Source: Streptomyces lincolnensis | GTDB taxonomy: Bacteria > Actinomycetota > Actinomycetes > Streptomycetales > Streptomycetaceae | Assembly: GCF_001685355.1 (NCBI RefSeq) | Contig: NZ_CP016438.1 | Coordinates: 4,712,001 to 4,776,000, forward strand | DNA length: 64,000 bases | Direction: 5' to 3' | In this document: in pieces, positions 46,410-54,441 of the stretch | How positions within the stretch are numbered: the stretch's first letter is position 1 | How the letters are laid out: every line of letters starts with the position of its first letter | Notes under the pieces: model-generated | Databases searched by the model: none | Told to the model about the DNA's origin: nothing | What the model saw: the letters and a program-made list of their open reading frames with translations, nothing else | Program-made: the position numbers and the translations under genes

Positions 46410-47249
46410 TCATTCCTCGGCGATTTTCCCGGCGTAGATGTCCCCGGACGCGGGCAGCCTTACGTCCGCCCGCACCCCGAAGTCGTACAGCAGCGTCGTC
46501 GAGGCGACCGCCACCGTGCCGTTGCGCTCCCCGCTCACGAAGCTGAACCGGTGCCGGATCTTGCGGATCCGTCCCTCGTCGTCGAGGTAGACGTCGAACG
46601 GCACCTCGGCGGTGGCGAACCCTTTCGCCGCCGCCGCGAGCGGCCCCCTGTTCGCCGCCGAGGCGCCCCGGGCCGCGACACCGAGATCCGCCGTCCCCCG
46701 GTAGTGCCGCACCGCGGCCCCCGCGACCTCGGTCTCCCCCACATACGTCGCCGACCGCGTCCCGCGCAGCACCTCGGCCGCGGCGAGCGGATCGGTGGCC
46801 CCGCCGGTGACCAGATTCCCGTCGGACAGCGTGGCGGTGTCGACCCGCACCCACTTGTCGGCGGGCACACCCGCGCCCCGGTTCTTCATGAACAGCGCGC
46901 CGGGTGCGAGGAGTTCGGTGATCGGCCGGTGCCGGTTCGTCCCCGCCGGGTCCTGCGGCAGCACCACTTTCAGCCGCCCCAGCTGCCGCCGGTAGTCGTA
47001 CACACCCTCACCCCGGATGGTCACCCGCGTCCCGCCGGTGGCCATCTCCATGGACGTCCGCGCCTTCGAACTCCCCGCGTCCACCAGGGCGTCGGCGGCC
47101 TGCCGCATCGTCTGCACCGGATCGGCGCCCCGGCCGTCCGCGGACCCCCGCGCGCTCCCCGCGCATCCCGTGGCCGCCAGACACACACAGGCGACGACCG
47201 CCGCCCCCACCCGCGCTCCGCCCGTCCGCCTGTGCTGCCGCTGCGCCAT
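46410..47249 (-). CDS. Lipoprotein, LppX/LprG-like beta-rich fold
   Basis: 279 residues with a lipobox LAATGC (Cys at about 29). The mature part is beta-rich with alternating charged strands (TSMEMATGGTRVTIRGEGVYD, KWVRVDTATLSDG, ATYVGETEVAGAAVRHYRG, FDVYLDDEGRIRKIRHRFSF). This is the pattern of the LolA/LppX-LprAFG family, which carry lipids to the envelope. The assignment rests on pattern only. Confidence 0.75.
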   Translation of the reverse strand: MAQRQHRRTGGARVGAAVVACVCLAATGCAGSARGSADGRGADPVQTMRQAADALVDAGSSKARTSMEMATGGTRVTIRGEGVYDYRRQLGRLKVVLPQDPAGTNRHRPITELLAPGALFMKNRGAGVPADKWVRVDTATLSDGNLVTGGATDPLAAAEVLRGTRSATYVGETEVAGAAVRHYRGTADLGVAARGASAANRGPLAAAAKGFATAEVPFDVYLDDEGRIRKIRHRFSFVSGERNGTVAVASTTLLYDFGVRADVRLPASGDIYAGKIAEE

Positions 47250-47371
47250 CGTCTGCCTGCCCCCCAGCCGGTACGTCCGTCACGGGCCCCTTGTCGTTCC
47301 GGATAACGACCGGTAGGTGGCCCCGTCACGCGCATACCAGCGCTTTACCCGGGCTGGGTAACGTTGTCGGC

Positions 47372-47542
47372 GTGGCTCAGCAGGACAGGCTCCCCCCTCC
47401 TCCGGACATCCCGGAGCACCGCACGTCCACCATCGAGAAGGGCCGCTTCTGCACGGCCCACTGCACCTGCGGCTGGCGCGGCCCGGCCAGAAGAGCAAGA
47501 AGCCTCGCAAGAACAGACGCCCAGGCTCATGCGTCCACATAA
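47372..47542 (+). CDS. Small Cys-motif protein (56 aa)
   Basis: Starts at GTG 47372: AQQDRLPPPPDIPEHRTSTI, then EKGRFCTAHCTCGWRGP, and a basic helical tail (ARRARSLARTDAQAHAST). Four residues (Cys, His, Cys, Cys) in F-C-TAH-C-T-C-GW could bind zinc or iron. The non-random sequence suggests a real small protein. No ribosome site is clear, so it may be leaderless. Confidence 0.6.
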   Translation: MAQQDRLPPPPDIPEHRTSTIEKGRFCTAHCTCGWRGPARRARSLARTDAQAHAST

Positions 47543-47743
47543 CCCGCTCACGCTCAGCAGCGGACTCCCGTTTCGCCCCAGCTGCGGGCAATCGTGCCGC
47601 CTAGGGCGGCACGGGTGGGCGCAGGCGGCACCCCGCAAGCGCGGGTGAGCGACCCCACCCCCGGCCGGCCACAGACACCCCGCACCATGGAACCCCGGCC
47701 CCCAGCACTCCGTCTCGTTCCACGTAACCCCACGGGAGGCAAC

Positions 47744-49294
47744 ATGGAACGGCGCACGTTCATCGGCGGCACCGCGACGGCCCTGGTCGCAGCCGCCACC
47801 GCCTGCAAGGCATCCACCGGATCCTCCGGAACGGGCGGCACGAACACGACCCCCCAGACCGCCACCAGGACGGCCTCCCGCAGCACGCCCGCCAACTGGG
47901 CCGCCCTCGCCCGCGACCTGGACGGCCCCCTCGTCCGCCCGGGCGATGCCAACTGGCCCACGGCCCACCAGCTCTACAACACCCGCTTCGACTCCCTCAA
48001 ACCCGCCGCCGTCGCCTACATCGCCCACGCCGAGGACATCCGTACGGCCCTCACCTACGCCCGCTCCCACGACCTCCACGTGGCGATCCGCAACGGCGGC
48101 CACTCCTACGCCGGCTGGTCCTCGGGCAACGGCCGCCTGATCATCGACGTGTCGAAGCTCAACCGCGTCAGGGCGAGCGGCACCACCGCGGTCGTCGGCG
48201 CCGGCTCCAAGCTGATCGACGTCTACCGCGCCCTGGCGGCGAAGGGCGTCACGATCCCCGCGGGCTCCTGCCCGAGCGTCGGCGTCTCCGGCCTCACCCT
48301 CGGCGGCGGCCACGGCGTGGTCTCCCGGGCCTATGGCCTGACCTGCGACAGCCTCACCCAGGCGACCGTCATCACGGCGGACGGCAAGCAGCTCACCGCG
48401 AACGCCACCGACCACAAGGACCTGTTCTGGGCCCTGCGCGGGGCGGGCAACGGCAACTTCGGCATCGTCACGGAACTCCAGTACCGGACCCACCCCGCCC
48501 CCCAGGCGGTGACGGCGTACCTGTCGTGGCCCTGGTCGAAGGCGGCCGCGGTGATGAAGGCCTGGCAGGAGTGGGGCCCCACCCAGCCCGACGAGATCTG
48601 GTCGTCACTGCACCTGGAGGGCCACGCCGGCGGCACCCCGACGGTCTCCGTCGCCGCCTTCTCCCTCGGCACCCACGGCGAACTCCAGAACGCGGTCGAC
48701 CGCCTCGCGGCCAAGGCCGGCGCCCGGGCGACCAGCGTCTCCCTGCGCCGTCGTACGTACGAGGAGGCGATGGAGATCTACGCCGGCTGCTCGTCCTTCT
48801 CCTCCGACGCCCAGTGCCACCTGCCCGGCTCCACCCCGGGCCGCGCCCCGAAGGGCGCCCTGGGCCGGGAGACGTACGCGGCCAAGTCGGACTTCTTCGA
48901 CCGTTCGCTCTCCGCCGCCGGGATCCAGACCCTGCTGAAGCAGCTGCGGTCGGTGCGCGGCGGCTCGGGCAGCATCGCGTTCACCGCGCTCGGCGGCGCG
49001 GTCAACCGCGTCTCCCCCACGGCGACGGCGTTCGTCCACCGCCGCTCCCGCATGCTGGCCCAGTACATCGCCGCGTGGCGGCCCGGCACGAGCGGCGCGA
49101 CGGCGCAGTCCTGGCTGGCCTCGGCCCACACGGCGATGAAGCCGTACGCCTCCGGAGCGGCCTACCAGAACTACACGGACGCGTCCCTGAAGGACTGGCG
49201 CACGGCGTACTACGGCGACGCGGCGACCCGCCTGGCCAAGATCAAGAAGCAGTACGACCCGAACCGCTTCTTCACGTTCCCACAGGCGCTGTAG
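47744..49294 (+). CDS. Secreted FAD-linked oxidase (berberine-bridge type)
   Basis: 516 residues; GGGAGG before ATG 47744. The N-terminus MERRTFIGGTATALVAAATAC has a twin-Arg motif and a possible lipobox. The FAD_binding_4 domain has RNGGHSYAGWS (His120, covalent FAD) and GSCPSVGVSGLTLGGGHG (Cys176, second covalent link). The C-terminal BBE motif is KKQYDPNRFFTFPQA. It would oxidise a sugar, alcohol or secondary metabolite outside the cell. Substrate unknown. Confidence 0.9.
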   Translation: MERRTFIGGTATALVAAATACKASTGSSGTGGTNTTPQTATRTASRSTPANWAALARDLDGPLVRPGDANWPTAHQLYNTRFDSLKPAAVAYIAHAEDIRTALTYARSHDLHVAIRNGGHSYAGWSSGNGRLIIDVSKLNRVRASGTTAVVGAGSKLIDVYRALAAKGVTIPAGSCPSVGVSGLTLGGGHGVVSRAYGLTCDSLTQATVITADGKQLTANATDHKDLFWALRGAGNGNFGIVTELQYRTHPAPQAVTAYLSWPWSKAAAVMKAWQEWGPTQPDEIWSSLHLEGHAGGTPTVSVAAFSLGTHGELQNAVDRLAAKAGARATSVSLRRRTYEEAMEIYAGCSSFSSDAQCHLPGSTPGRAPKGALGRETYAAKSDFFDRSLSAAGIQTLLKQLRSVRGGSGSIAFTALGGAVNRVSPTATAFVHRRSRMLAQYIAAWRPGTSGATAQSWLASAHTAMKPYASGAAYQNYTDASLKDWRTAYYGDAATRLAKIKKQYDPNRFFTFPQAL

Positions 49295-49309
49295 TGGTAC
49301 CGCGCCCCG

Positions 49310-49339
49310 TAAGGGGCGCGGGGAACTGCGCGACCAGCC
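49310..49339 (+). repeat. 30-base dispersed repeat, copy 2
   Basis: Identical to 43748-43777. It extends into a small CGCGCCCC/GGGGCGCG hairpin directly after the oxidase stop, so it may serve as its terminator. Confidence 0.9.
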
Positions 49340-49382
49340 CCCACCGGCCCGCAGGCTTGTCACTGCTCGTCCAGCGGAGCGC

Positions 49383-50096
49383 TTAGGCAGCGAGGTCCCG
49401 CTCCTCGGCCCCCGTCGCTTCCTTCCGCGCCCCGGGCACGACGGCCTCCTGCTCGTCCCCGTCGTACGACGCCCCCCGCGCCCGGATCAGCCACCCGGCA
49501 CGCGGAGACCGCTCGATCGCCTTGGTGACGGGGGTGAGCAGGGCCATGGCGACGGGAGACAGCAGCAGGGCGACCGCGGTACCGAGCGCGAATCCGCCGA
49601 CCACGTCCGTCGGGTAGTGCACGCCCATGTAGACCCGGCAGAAGCCCTCGGCGAGCGCGAGGCCGAGGCCGACGAGCCCGAACTTGCGGTGGGCGACGAA
49701 GAGGGCGACGGCCAGGGCCATCGTGATGGTCGCGTGATCGCTCACGAAGGAGTAGTCGGTCTTGCCGGCAACGAGGACTTCCAGGCCCTCATGGGTGCGG
49801 AAGGGGCGGGGCCGCTCCACGAAGCCCCTTATCGGCACGTTCACCAGGACGGCGATGCCGGCGGCCAGCGGTGCCCACACCAGGGCGGCCACGGAGGACG
49901 CGGCGTCCTCGCCGCCCCGGCGGCGCACGGTCCACCAGCAGCACAGGATGAGCAGCACGACGCCGAACAGGATTCCGTACTCGCCGACGAACTCCATGAC
50001 CCGGTCGAACCACGGCGGAGCGTCCTTGGCGAGGCCGTTGATGTCGTACAGCAGATCGACGTCGGGGTTCGACCCGGATTCTGCGAGTCCAGCCAT
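49383..50096 (-). CDS. PAP2-family membrane phosphatase
   Basis: 237 residues from ATG 50096 (a longer frame to 50159 lacks support). Motif 1 lies around RGFVERPRPF, motif 2 is SDHAT, motif 3 is RVYMGVHYPTDVVGG; His and Asp of the phosphatase triad are present. About five helices. Members remove phosphate from undecaprenyl diphosphate or other lipid phosphates. Alternative: a general lipid phosphatase. Confidence 0.88.
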   Translation of the reverse strand: MAGLAESGSNPDVDLLYDINGLAKDAPPWFDRVMEFVGEYGILFGVVLLILCCWWTVRRRGGEDAASSVAALVWAPLAAGIAVLVNVPIRGFVERPRPFRTHEGLEVLVAGKTDYSFVSDHATITMALAVALFVAHRKFGLVGLGLALAEGFCRVYMGVHYPTDVVGGFALGTAVALLLSPVAMALLTPVTKAIERSPRAGWLIRARGASYDGDEQEAVVPGARKEATGAEERDLAA

Positions 50097-50309
50097 GATG
50101 CGCGGCCCCTTCGTCGTCTCTCCCGGCGCGCGCCCTTGCTGCGCACCGCTGTTGCCCACCCCCGTGGTGTGTAGATCCGCTTCGCTCGCCTACGAAACCT
50201 AGGAACGCATGACTCCAGTCCATACGTTCCACACTCCACCGAATGATCACTCAGACGTTATCGAAGAGAGACTCATCCGTGCAGCTCAGGGGGTGGGTTC
50301 ACGCTCGGC

Positions 50310-51311
50310 TCACACCGTCGTGGGGAGTGCTTTCGCGCCATCTTCGGTGACCCGCGTGGCGCCGAAATAGTCCGGGGTGTCGATCGGGTCGAACCGGATC
50401 ACAGCACCCGTTCTCGGTGCGTCGATCATGTATCCGCCCCCCACATAAATCCCCACATGCCGGATGGCACGCGAGTTCGTGAGGTCGTCCGAGAAGAACA
50501 CCAGATCCCCGGGCAGCAGCTCGTCCCTGGCCGGATGCGGCCCCGCGTTGTACTGATCGTTCGCCACCCTCGGCAGCGTGATCCCCACACTCTCGTACGC
50601 CGCCTGAGTAAGCCCCGAACAGTCGAACCGCCCACCCTGCTCGGCGGTCCCCGTCCCACCCCACAGATACGGCGTCCCCAGCTTCTTCTGCGCGTAGTCG
50701 ATGGCACCGGCGGCTTGTTTCGAAGGGTCCACGCGGCTTACGGGGGCGGCGAAGCTCTCCTCCAGAGTCGTGATCTGCTTCACGTAGTTCTGGGTCTCCC
50801 GGTACGGCGGCACACCCCCGTACTTGATGACCGCGTAGGCACCCGCGTTGTACGAGGCCAGCATGTTTTCGGTCGGATTCCCGGGAACGTCCTTCACGTA
50901 CGAGGCGAGGGAACAGTCGTACGACGCGGCGGACGGGATCGCGTCGTTCGGATCCCACACGTCCTTGTCGCCGTCCCCGTCACCGTCGACCCCGTGCGTG
51001 GCCCAGGTCCCGGGGATGAACTGGGCGATCCCCTGGGCGGCCGCCGGGCTCTTGGCGCTCGGGTTGAATCCGCTCTCCTGGTAGAGCTGGGCGGCGAGCA
51101 GGGCCGGATTGATGGCGGGGCACAGATTGCCCCACTTCTGCACCAGGCTCTGGTAGGCGGCGGGGACGGCCCCCTTGGCCAGCGATTTGGCGCCGCCGCT
51201 CACGGTGTTGGCGAGGTTTCCGGCGACGAGGTACACACCGACGACGAGCAGCATCACGAAGCTGAGCCCCGCCCCGACGGCGGCACCCCCCACGATCCAT
51301 GCCTTACGCAC
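50310..51311 (-). CDS. Cell-wall hydrolase: transglycosylase (SLT) + NlpC/P60
   Basis: 333 residues from GTG 51311 (GAGGGG upstream). One membrane helix (about 4-28). SLT-type domain: catalytic Glu in LYQESGFNP, then AAQGIAQFIPGTW and MLASYNAGAYAV. NlpC/P60 domain: GGTGTAEQGGRFDCSGL (catalytic Cys), LPGDLVFF, RHVGIYVGGG (His). It cuts both glycan and peptide of peptidoglycan. It lies next to a kinase gene encoded on the same strand. Confidence 0.9.
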   Translation of the reverse strand: MRKAWIVGGAAVGAGLSFVMLLVVGVYLVAGNLANTVSGGAKSLAKGAVPAAYQSLVQKWGNLCPAINPALLAAQLYQESGFNPSAKSPAAAQGIAQFIPGTWATHGVDGDGDGDKDVWDPNDAIPSAASYDCSLASYVKDVPGNPTENMLASYNAGAYAVIKYGGVPPYRETQNYVKQITTLEESFAAPVSRVDPSKQAAGAIDYAQKKLGTPYLWGGTGTAEQGGRFDCSGLTQAAYESVGITLPRVANDQYNAGPHPARDELLPGDLVFFSDDLTNSRAIRHVGIYVGGGYMIDAPRTGAVIRFDPIDTPDYFGATRVTEDGAKALPTTV

Positions 51312-51353
51312 CGTCAACCGCCCCTCGCCCGCATGGAGTCCGCCCACGTCAGT

Positions 51354-53081
51354 CTAGGAGCTTCCCACCCGGAACCCGGTGCAACCGATGCTCTCGTAGT
51401 CGGTGGGACTGTTTTTCACGTGGTAGAAGACGACGGTCCAGTCGCCGGGGTCGTTGGTGACGGGGATCGAGTCGTACGTCCTGCCCGTCGCCGTGTGTTC
51501 CCGGAAGTCGTCGGGATAGACCAACTCGATGTCCTTGCCGTCCTTCCAGCGGGTGTAGATGTCCACCGGCTTGCTGGTGTAGCCGATGCCCTTGTTGTCC
51601 ACCTGGAAGGGCTTGCCCGTCGAGGGCTCGATGTCGTGCGGTGATCTCACCCCGACCGACACGTAGTACGGGTCGGGCTTCTTGTTCTCCAGTTCCGCGT
51701 ACTTGAACCGGAAGGAGATCCTGACCCGCTCCCGGACGGTCGTGCCGTCGGGGGCATCCGCGTCGACCGCGCTGTACTGGAGTTCCTTCGGCGCGCTGAC
51801 CGCACCGACCTGCTTGCACGCGCCGCGGCCGTACGTCTCGTCGTTCGGGTCGTCGGAGTGGGTCCAGAAGTCGTGGGAGATCTTGTTGTTCACGATGTAC
51901 TCGGGCACCTTCACCGACGCGGACGGAGACCCGGAGGGCGAGCCACCGGCCTCCTCTCCCTTCCCCCCGCCGTCGTCCAGCGCCCGCAGGGCCACCACGG
52001 AGACCGTCGCCACCACGGCCATGACCGTGACCGCCGCCGTCCAGAGCGTGCGCCGGGACATGGCCGGCTCCGGAACGGCCGTCGGCGGCGCGGGGGCGAG
52101 CGTCGGCACGTACGCGGGGGCGACGGTGGGGACGTACCCCGGCCCGGCGGTCGGCGGATAGAGCGGAGCGGCACCGTGCCCCGCCGGGACCAGCCCCGCC
52201 GCCACCGCCGCCTGGAGATCCTGCGGTACGGCTTCGGTGTCGACGCTGAGCCGGGCGTAGAACGGATCCTCGGTGAGGGCGGAGGACACCGCGCAGCGGG
52301 CGATGACGGTGTCGAGGCCGGGGCGCTCGGCGGGGTCCTTGGCCACGCAGTCCTGGATCAGTGCGGCGAGTCCGGGTTCGATGCCGGCGACGTCGATGCC
52401 CTCGTGGACCACGCGGTACGACACGGCGTGCGTGGGCCCGGAGCCGAACGGCGGGCGGCCGGTGGAGGCGTGGGCGAGCGTGGCTCCGAGGGCGAACACG
52501 TCGGCGGCCGCACCGACCTGGTTGCTGATCATCACCTCGGGGGCGGTGTATCCCGGTGTTCCCGGGGCGAAGCCGGTCTGGGTCAGGGCCGTGTCGGCCG
52601 CGCCGCGCGCGATGCCGAAGTCGATGAGCAGCGGGCCCTGCGGGGAGAGGATCACGTTCTGCGGCTTGAGGTCCCGGTGCGTCACGCCGTACCCGTGGAC
52701 GGCCGCCAGCGCCTCCGCCAGAGCCGCGAACAGCCGCCGCGCGCTGTCGGCCGGCAAAGCCCCCCGCTCCCCCACCGCCCCGCTCAACGTAGGCCCCGAC
52801 ACATACTCGGTGGCCAGCCAGTAGGGCGCCGTGTCGAGCGACGCGTCGATCAGGTTCGCCGTGTACGCGCTGCGCACCGCGCGCACCGTCTCCACCTCCC
52901 GCCGAAAGCGCGCCAGCGCCTCCGGATGGTCGGTGATCTCCTCGCGGATGACCTTGATCGCGACCAGTCGCCCACCGGGGGAACGGGCGAGGTAGACCTG
53001 CCCCATCCCGCCCGCCCCGAGCCGGGCGAGAAGCGTGTACGCGCCTATGTGCGCGGGGTCCCGATCCTTCAGTGCGTCCAC
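51354..53081 (-). CDS. Receptor-type Ser/Thr protein kinase
   Basis: 575 residues. Kinase domain about 12-270: GAGGMGQVYLAR (P-loop), VAIKVI (Lys), HRDLKPQN (catalytic), DFGIAR, then GTPGYTAPEV. A Pro-rich repeat stretch (PTVAPAYVPTLAPAPPTA) and one helix (about 347-366) lead to an extracytoplasmic domain of about 190 residues with two Cys (GACKQVG, IGCTGFRV). There are no PASTA repeats. It probably senses an envelope signal; the wall hydrolase lies just downstream. Confidence 0.91.
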   Translation of the reverse strand: MDALKDRDPAHIGAYTLLARLGAGGMGQVYLARSPGGRLVAIKVIREEITDHPEALARFRREVETVRAVRSAYTANLIDASLDTAPYWLATEYVSGPTLSGAVGERGALPADSARRLFAALAEALAAVHGYGVTHRDLKPQNVILSPQGPLLIDFGIARGAADTALTQTGFAPGTPGYTAPEVMISNQVGAAADVFALGATLAHASTGRPPFGSGPTHAVSYRVVHEGIDVAGIEPGLAALIQDCVAKDPAERPGLDTVIARCAVSSALTEDPFYARLSVDTEAVPQDLQAAVAAGLVPAGHGAAPLYPPTAGPGYVPTVAPAYVPTLAPAPPTAVPEPAMSRRTLWTAAVTVMAVVATVSVVALRALDDGGGKGEEAGGSPSGSPSASVKVPEYIVNNKISHDFWTHSDDPNDETYGRGACKQVGAVSAPKELQYSAVDADAPDGTTVRERVRISFRFKYAELENKKPDPYYVSVGVRSPHDIEPSTGKPFQVDNKGIGYTSKPVDIYTRWKDGKDIELVYPDDFREHTATGRTYDSIPVTNDPGDWTVVFYHVKNSPTDYESIGCTGFRVGSS

Positions 53082-53103
53082 CGAACCGACCTTGCCACAG
53101 AGA

Positions 53104-53850
53104 TCAGTTCACCGCAGGCCCCTTTGCCGCGGCCCGGTACAGCGCCGCGGCCTCCGCCCCCAGCACCACGCTGTAGGACACATCCGGCGTGACCCCGCCC
53201 TGCTCGTGCCCGCCCAGCACCCCGACGACCCGCCCGTCCCCGTTCACCCACGGACTGCCACTGGTCCCCCCGCTGAAGCCGGGACAGTCGATGCGCTGCT
53301 GGGTACGGCTGTGACGGGTCGGCTTGTTGGTGCACCGCACCGGCGTCTCACGGGAGTTGGGATAACCGGTGACGGTCACGGCGGTCGCCCCCGTGGCCGT
53401 ACCGGTGACGAACCGGTTCCCACCCACCACGTCCTCGACCCCCCGGTCCCCCTTCCCCGCGACGACCGCGAACCCCACATCGCTGTCCTCGTCCTGCCCC
53501 TTCGCCCACCCACCGGGCAGATACCGCCGCACGACCTTCCACACCCCGTAGGGCGCACGCCCGTTCCGGTACCCGGGCTCGAACACCAGCCCCCCGCCCT
53601 CGCTGTCCAGACAGTGCGCCGCGGTGACCAGGAGATCCCGCCCCGGACTGTGCACGACGGAGGCGGTGCAGAAGTGCCCGTCCCCGGAGAACAAGGCACC
53701 CACCCGGACGGTCTCCGCACTCGGCACGGCCGTCACGGTGACCCCGAACGGCCCCGAGCCGTCGTCCGCGGCGGCCTCGGAGGCCGAGGTGACGGCAAGC
53801 AGCACGACCACAACGACGTGCAGAACGGCGGTAGGAGGCATGCGCTTCAT
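53104..53850 (-). CDS. Secreted trypsin-like serine protease
   Basis: 248 residues with signal peptide (AVLHVVVVVLLAVTSASEAAA). Triad: His in VTAAHCLD, Asp in DEDSDVGF, Ser in GGTSGSPW. Cys pairs FC-(x)-HC and RC...DC make two disulfides. It ends soon after the domain with no binding module. It is upstream of the kinase gene on the same strand, 22 bases apart. Confidence 0.9.
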   Translation of the reverse strand: MKRMPPTAVLHVVVVVLLAVTSASEAAADDGSGPFGVTVTAVPSAETVRVGALFSGDGHFCTASVVHSPGRDLLVTAAHCLDSEGGGLVFEPGYRNGRAPYGVWKVVRRYLPGGWAKGQDEDSDVGFAVVAGKGDRGVEDVVGGNRFVTGTATGATAVTVTGYPNSRETPVRCTNKPTRHSRTQQRIDCPGFSGGTSGSPWVNGDGRVVGVLGGHEQGGVTPDVSYSVVLGAEAAALYRAAAKGPAVN

Positions 53851-53928
53851 CGGAACCCACCCTTCCGCATGAAGGTGAGAAACCGGTCAGCGCTACGGTG
53901 GCCGTGCCACTGAGAAAGGAGCTCCACC

Positions 53929-54177
53929 GTGGGTGACATCCCCACCGACCTGACCTGGACCCGCGCCGCCCCGCCGGAGGCGACCGGGCCCGGCCCCTGG
54001 ATCGAGATCGCGTTCGGGGACAGCGCGGGCGGGGACGACGGGGACGCTCCCGTGTACCTGAGGGAGACCAGCGCCCCCGGGACCGTCGTCACGACGACCC
54101 GCCGCAAGTGGGACGCCTTCGTACTCGGCGTACAGGCAGGTGAGTTCGACCACTTCGTTGACGGGATCGACGTATAG
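53929..54177 (+). CDS. DUF397-type small protein
   Basis: 82 residues from GTG 53929. WIEIAFGDSAGG, VYLRETSAPGTVVTT and RRKWDAFVLGVQAGEFDHFV follow the DUF397 order (acidic start, LRES/D strand, final W/F-xxF helix). DUF397 proteins are numerous in Streptomyces, often beside Scr1-type regulators; none is adjacent. Function unknown. Confidence 0.8.
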   Translation: MGDIPTDLTWTRAAPPEATGPGPWIEIAFGDSAGGDDGDAPVYLRETSAPGTVVTTTRRKWDAFVLGVQAGEFDHFVDGIDV

Positions 54178-54441
54178 AGGAGAAGAAGTGGGTGCACAAC
54201 GGCCCGCATTTCTTCAAGTCCCGAGCCCTCACCGGCCCCTGAAAAATCGCGTCGGATTTCGCAACGGCCGGAATCGACATATGGGGCTCTGCCGATCCTC
54301 GTGGACATTCCGTGAATACCCGCCGGTAGACCCCCGTACAAGCCCTATCGCGTACACAGTCCCCTGATAACTTCCGCCTGACCTGTCCGGGGGAGCCGAG
54401 GACAGGCCAAGACCTTCACAAGTAAATGATGGCGGAATTCC

